Shown piece by piece: positions 60,014-64,000 of a DNA stretch of 64,000 bases. This DNA is from Plantago ovata (taxonomy: Eukaryota > Streptophyta > Magnoliopsida > Lamiales > Plantaginaceae), in contig CM051458.1 of the NCBI GenBank assembly GCA_028274465.1, forward strand, positions 88,866,085-88,930,084, read 5' to 3'. How positions within the stretch are numbered: position 1 is the first letter of the stretch; each line of letters opens with the position of its first letter. Below the pieces are notes generated by a model that saw nothing but the letters and a program-made list of their open reading frames with translations, made no database searches and had not been told where the DNA came from. The position numbers and the translations under genes are program-made.

Positions 60014-61567
60014 TCAAGAATTGAGCAAAGCTAAACTAGGATGGTACGGAATTATAGTGTTGAATTGTCGTAGAGGATGTTCATTAAGGTCCTCTGTTAT
60101 TTTCCCGTTCTCAACATCAATAAGAACGCTTTTAGGTTTCTGCCCACCCTTTTTTAACCAAATTTGGAATTCTCTAGAATTCACCAATAGTTGGGGGGTG
60201 ACACAGACAGAAATAGGATGGTCCTCCACCCGAGTTGTAAATTTTTTCTCCCAAACCATAGCCTCCTCCGCCTTGGTGTCACATAATACAAACATGCTGA
60301 CGTGAGTATAGCCCGACATATAATTCTCAACACAGACAGCTAGTGAATTTCCATCGAGAGTTGTAGATAATCTGAACACCCGTACTCGTTCACCATCGTC
60401 AATCATGTTCAAAATACTTTGGGGTAATTTCACAACCTTAAAGGCGTGTTCAACCAAGTCAAATCCCATTATACAATCCTTTGGTGACAACCAGTAGTGA
60501 CCATACCATCTGGGTGGCTGCTGATGATGAGCCAACCAATACACAACTCCAGACACACAAACATTGTTATTATAATTATCAGGATTCAACCAATTACCAC
60601 CCAGGTAAGGAGAACAAGGCACCGTATTCAAGCCAATGCTAGTCCATGATTCCGTTTTATGTGCGTAAACAAAAGCCTCTGTGCGGTGATGATCAATACG
60701 TTCCCAATCATAATACAAAATCTTCACCACCTTAAAATCAACACTCACCGAATCGAACCCAAATCCATAAAGTGTAGTTACTGGATCAGAACTAGAAGTT
60801 GGTTGCACGCACTTAGGAAGTTGTATCAACTTCCCAATTAGAGGGTTCCATAAATACAGACGCTTGTAAAGTTCTGTTTTGAATTGTTTATCAGAAAAAC
60901 AGATAACTCCTTGAGCTGAACCCTCCACCTTGAACCAGGGGTAAGAAACACTAGGCTGGAATGGAATTTGAAAAGATTTACGCGAAGAGAAACTAGTGGT
61001 GCTTGTACACACGTGAAATCTGTAGCCGTGAGGATGCTGACTATGTTGTTGTAGAATCAGCTGGTGGTGGTAGTAGTGATCATAAGCATTAGCATTGATG
61101 GAATTGGATAAGATGTGTAAATTGTTAACAAAGTAGGGTTGAGAGATTATGGATTTAAGTAATTTGGAAACCTGCATTAACACAACCAAATCTTTTGTAG
61201 ACAGCCTTGTGAGGATATAAGAGATCACCACATCTTCCGGAAGTTTGCCAAACAAATCATGATCGTCGTGGATGGCTAAGATGCAGCCAGTTTGTGCCGG
61301 TGTCAACAAATCACCATCGTCGTCAATGGCTGAGCTGCAGCTAGTTTGAATAGTTTGTACCGGTGTTAACAAATCATCATTGTCGTCAATGGCTGAGCTG
61401 CTAGTTTGAATAGTTTGTACCGGTGTCAACAAATCATCATCTTCCTGGTCGCCGCAACTGCTAATCTCCTCCTCCGCCTCCGTGTTTGTAGTAGTAGTAG
61501 TAATTGGTGATGATATTTGGATTATTTTGTGGAGAGCCCAACATAGAAAGGCAAAGCAATCTGCCAT
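60014..61567 (-). CDS. F-box protein with F-box-associated (FBA-type) C-terminal domain, 517 aa
   Basis: Single exon. Residues about 104-150 form the F-box (LFGKLPEDVVISYILTRLSTKDLVVLMQVSKLLKSII is the pattern, with the LP and W-less plant form). Residues about 200-420 look like the F-box-associated interaction domain (GVICFSDK, LYLWNPLIGKLIQLPKC, YGFGFDSVSVDFKVVKI). Before the F-box, residues 44-101 hold three imperfect repeats of about 20 residues based on DDLLTPVQTIQTS. Plant proteins of this type serve as substrate receptors of SCF ubiquitin ligases; the target is not known. The start at 61567 is backed by a duplicate of this 5' end at 61746-61816, in which the same ATG context and N-terminal residues are kept. 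It is most likely a member of a fast-changing family. Confidence 0.85.
   Translation of the reverse strand: MADCFAFLCWALHKIIQISSPITTTTTNTEAEEEISSCGDQEDDDLLTPVQTIQTSSSAIDDNDDLLTPVQTIQTSCSSAIDDDGDLLTPAQTGCILAIHDDHDLFGKLPEDVVISYILTRLSTKDLVVLMQVSKLLKSIISQPYFVNNLHILSNSINANAYDHYYHHQLILQQHSQHPHGYRFHVCTSTTSFSSRKSFQIPFQPSVSYPWFKVEGSAQGVICFSDKQFKTELYKRLYLWNPLIGKLIQLPKCVQPTSSSDPVTTLYGFGFDSVSVDFKVVKILYYDWERIDHHRTEAFVYAHKTESWTSIGLNTVPCSPYLGGNWLNPDNYNNNVCVSGVVYWLAHHQQPPRWYGHYWLSPKDCIMGFDLVEHAFKVVKLPQSILNMIDDGERVRVFRLSTTLDGNSLAVCVENYMSGYTHVSMFVLCDTKAEEAMVWEKKFTTRVEDHPISVCVTPQLLVNSREFQIWLKKGGQKPKSVLIDVENGKITEDLNEHPLRQFNTIIPYHPSLALLNS
61265..61438 (-). repeat. three in-frame tandem repeats (~60-66 bp) in the F-box gene
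   Basis: These encode DDLLTPVQTIQTSSSAID, DDLLTPVQTIQTSCSSAID and GDLLTPAQTGCILAIH. The repeat lengths are multiples of three, so the frame is kept. Confidence 0.85.
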
Positions 61568-61745
61568 TGTCTCGACGAGCGTAGGTTATTATGTTATGTT
61601 CTGCCGGCTAATGAATCCCAAAATCGATCTAAATATATCTATCTTTCCTAAGGCGTTCTGTTTTCCTTTTCGGTAAAGAATTGGAATCCATGTTGACTTC
61701 AGTCAGATTGTGTTGCCTTGGTTGGAATGATGTTTCAACTTTCAA

Positions 61746-61890
61746 TTGCTAATTGGGGATAATATTTTGATTATTTTGCGGAGAGCCCAACGGAGAAACG
61801 AAAAGCAATCTACCATTGTCTTAGCTAGATTACGTTCTGTTCTGTTTTGAAAAAACCGGCTAATCAATTATCTTTCCTAGGGCGTTATAA
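61746..61890 (-). pseudogene. partial duplicate of the 5' end of the F-box gene
   Basis: Positions 61746-61890 match 61497-61655 at an offset of 249 bp. The minus strand from 61816 encodes MVDCFSFLRWALRKIIKILSP, close to MADCFAFLCWALHKIIQISSP of the intact gene, and then runs into a stop near 61740. The leader also matches (the ccggctaat... ctatctttcct.aggcgtt landmarks). The duplicated ATG lies upstream of the real one on the same strand, so it could act as an upstream reading frame if transcription began further out. Confidence 0.8.
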
Positions 61891-62244
61891 TTTATATATA
61901 TCCATGTAAGATTGTGTTGCCTTGGGAATTGCTGCTTTTTTTTTTCTTTTTTTTTCTTGTAAATTATTATCATTAGGCTCATGGGCTTGGTGTCAACAGA
62001 AGCATTACAATTGAGGGAGGACTCAATACTGGATCATGTTTTGTTATTTCTGTTCCTTGTAAATAGGCCTCCTTACTTCTCATATTACTAGATAGAATTG
62101 ATAGAGTCCTTGTTGCTTTATTCACCTTCCTTGCAAGTTGCACAAACCAACTTAATAATTACGTCTAATAATAATGATATACATAATTCTCAGTTATTTT
62201 TTTGGTTTAATTCTATCTGCACTCTTCATTTGTGATCACTATTA
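61891..62244. other. divergent intergenic region between the F-box and USP-like genes
   Basis: About 350 bp shared by two genes pointing away from each other. It has a tatatata tract at 61893-61903 and T runs near 61935-61960. It should hold the promoter of the USP-like gene; no distinct TATA box is clear. Confidence 0.4.
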
Positions 62245-63309
62245 ATGGCTAATTCAGAACGATGTGATGGTACTAAAGGCTCGCCCATTTCAGAACGATG
62301 TCATGGTACTAAAGGTTCCCCACAACAAAGTGTTCGCCTTGTAAAAGGTTTGCCTAATACTCATGGTATTTGTTTCTTGAATGCAATCTTGCAAAATCTT
62401 CTAGCTATTGATGTTCTACGTCATTATTTCATTGAATTGGTAGACGATTCGTATGGTCCTTTGACCCTTTCTATCAGGAAACTGTTTCTGGAGACACGTC
62501 CTTGTACTACAACTAGTGGCGTAGTAATGGATGATGCCACGCCAATATTTCAGACCATGTGTACTAAGTTGCCTTCTATTTATGGATCTCGTAAAGGACG
62601 TAATGCTCTCAAATTTTTCTTGGATTTGGTTAATATTTTGTCTAGCGAAGAAGAATTAAGCTCAACAACGCCTCATGGAGAAGCCACACTTGTGAATAAT
62701 ATGTTTCATGTACAATTAAAATTGAAGGATAGTTTTAGTCGTTGGCGGACTCAAGTTTTCCTTCTGTTGAGTGTTCCGGATAACGACACTCAAGTCAGTG
62801 TTACTATTGGGAGCTGTTTGGAAGCGTATATGATCAAATGGGATAAATGTATGAGCGCGTGGAGGTACAAGACGCTAAGTGAACCTCTTAGAACACTATT
62901 TGATTTTTTCCTCAGAGTTAGAACACTATTTGATTTTTTCCTCAGAGTCAACAGGGACGCAAAGAGGATTAAGCTTATAACCAAGGCTCCTCCTATCCTG
63001 ACGATGAAGTTCCAGCCTCAAGAATACTCTTGTAAGATGGAATTTGGGGAGACACTTGATCTTAAACCGTATATGGATCCCAAATGTATGAATGACAGAG
63101 ATGAAACTTACCTATATGGATTAGTAGGGTTAGTAGAACATAAGCCTAAACACGTTTTTTCTTACGTGAAATGTCCTACAAGCAGCACAGGACATTGCTT
63201 GTGGTATTATGTTAATGATCATAGACTAAAACAGGTTTCTATGGAGGAAGTTTTGGACCGTAGACCTTATATGTTGTTTTATGAAAGATGCCGAGGTAGG
63301 AGAAAGTGA
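62245..63309 (+). CDS. small ubiquitin-specific-protease (USP/UBP)-like protein, 354 aa
   Basis: Single exon. The Cys-box is GICFLNAILQNLL with Cys43 (canonical form GNTCFLNA.LQ). The His-box is TGHCLWYYVNDHRLKQVSMEEVL...PYMLFYER with His317, and Asn324 is placed like the third triad residue. The family cleaves ubiquitin from proteins. At 354 residues it is near the minimum for a USP catalytic core, and I see no zinc-ribbon CxxC pairs in the fingers region. The Asn-Thr of the Cys-box (usual oxyanion residue two places before Cys) is changed to Gly-Ile, so activity is doubtful. Two in-frame duplications are visible: SERCDGTKGSP twice at the start, and RTLFDFFLRV twice at about residues 216-235. 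The lack of introns suggests a retrocopy or a fast-evolving lineage copy. A relic of a paralogue lies at 52745-53020. Confidence 0.75.
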   Translation: MANSERCDGTKGSPISERCHGTKGSPQQSVRLVKGLPNTHGICFLNAILQNLLAIDVLRHYFIELVDDSYGPLTLSIRKLFLETRPCTTTSGVVMDDATPIFQTMCTKLPSIYGSRKGRNALKFFLDLVNILSSEEELSSTTPHGEATLVNNMFHVQLKLKDSFSRWRTQVFLLLSVPDNDTQVSVTIGSCLEAYMIKWDKCMSAWRYKTLSEPLRTLFDFFLRVRTLFDFFLRVNRDAKRIKLITKAPPILTMKFQPQEYSCKMEFGETLDLKPYMDPKCMNDRDETYLYGLVGLVEHKPKHVFSYVKCPTSSTGHCLWYYVNDHRLKQVSMEEVLDRRPYMLFYERCRGRRK

Positions 63310-63860
63310 GAATTATATCTCAAAAAAATAAAAAAGGAATTTATAGAGACAAGTGAGTTATGAGAATCATTTTTGGGAGATCAACCAGAAAGGATTGCTT
63401 GTAGCTATTTGCCGAGTTAGGAGTACATTTGTGATTCTTGGATTTTAGCCTTTGTCCATGTAGCATTGCTGTTTAGATTTAATTTTTAGTTCAAATGAAT
63501 TTTTATTTTTAGTGAGGTTTTCTACGGTCAGGCAGGCTTCCGCCTTGCCTGACAACAGGCACCCAATGAAAAGGCGCCACGTCATTCGCCTTCGTCAAGA
63601 AATTAAAGTAATTATTTTTATTTATTATTTCAATTAAATATAAATTTACTTAAATAACCTTGAATTAAAATAATAAATATAATTATTAAAAAATATATTA
63701 AAATAAAATATTATACATATATTATTATTATTTTTATTATTATTATTCGGGCCCATGGATGGGGCCCAGTCACATGTCGCGGGTCTGAAACAAACCGGTT
63801 AAGGTTCGGTCTGAATTCATATCCGATCTTTGCTTCTAATTAAAAAAATAATAATTTGAA
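63310..63860. other. 3' flank of the USP-like gene and AT-rich intergenic DNA
   Basis: Positions 63355-63450 are shared with the flank of the relic at 52745. A short GC-rich block at 63525-63600 (gtcaggcaggcttccgccttgcctgac) contains an inverted repeat. The rest is AT-rich with (att)n at about 63722-63747. Confidence 0.45.
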
Positions 63861-63864
63861 TGTT

Positions 63865-63940
63865 ATGTAGGATTTGAACCCAAGCCACCCCAAAGAAAGT
63901 AAGCTTACTTAACCAACAGGAGAAAGCTTCAATTCGGTTG
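63865..63940 (-). repeat. tRNA-like / SINE-like sequence with A- and B-boxes
   Basis: On the minus strand TTGGTTAAGTAAG (63904-63916) fits an A-box, and GGGTTCAAATCC (63870-63881) fits a B-box about 35 bp downstream. The flanks do not form an acceptor stem, so this is not a functional tRNA gene; a SINE head is more likely. Confidence 0.5.
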
Positions 63941-64000
63941 AATTGATGTTGTTATAAATATAAGCAATATTTTTGTATAATATAAGCATTTAACATTTTA

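Noticed and set aside
63870..63940. Possible tRNA gene on the minus strand
   Set aside because: A- and B-boxes are present but no acceptor or anticodon stem can be formed, so it is listed as SINE-like.

Overview
The window is nuclear DNA of a flowering plant, most likely a eudicot. It is AT-rich, has intron-rich genes with GT-AG junctions, and is full of plant transposons. I cannot name the species; an affinity to Caryophyllales is only a guess.

Layout. A small membrane-protein gene lies at 1241-1429 (-). A three-level transposon nest fills 2091-6063: a decayed LINE on the minus strand, split by a 233-bp solo LTR-like unit with a GTATA target duplication, itself split by a deleted CACTA element. 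After AT-rich DNA comes a 12-exon VARICOSE/EDC4 decapping-scaffold gene (10489-20295, +), reconstructed as 1409 residues. An 874-bp MULE-type miniature element with a palindrome array (21039-21912) follows. Then come a broken TPR/F-box-like relic (24067-24981, -), a chloroplast DnaJ11-like gene (26042-26515, -), an RNase H fragment and several MITEs.

The centre (32688-51433) is a large Mutator-like element carrying a FAR1-type transposase gene (+) and, convergent to it, a Ulp1-type cysteine protease gene (-). It has related terminal inverted repeats and a 9-bp target duplication, AATTAGAAT. About 9 kb of it appears twice in tandem, separated by exactly 100 N. The copies differ mainly by small indels that break different exons, so the duplication is probably an assembly artefact and the real element about 9.65 kb. 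Its introns hold ~206-bp tandem repeats and a recurrent palindrome, AGAACATGCCATGTTCT.

The right part holds an RNase H fragment, a ubiquitin-protease relic (52745-53020), a 13-exon raffinose synthase/seed-imbibition (GH36-like) gene (54810-58944, +; 759 residues) with a decayed exon-4/5 duplicate behind it, an F-box gene (60014-61567, -) with a partial duplicate of its own 5' end, and an intronless ubiquitin-specific-protease-like gene (62245-63309, +).

The host genes are unrelated housekeeping or accessory genes and form no pathway. The biology of interest is the Ulp1-bearing MULE, its intron repeats and the many local duplications.
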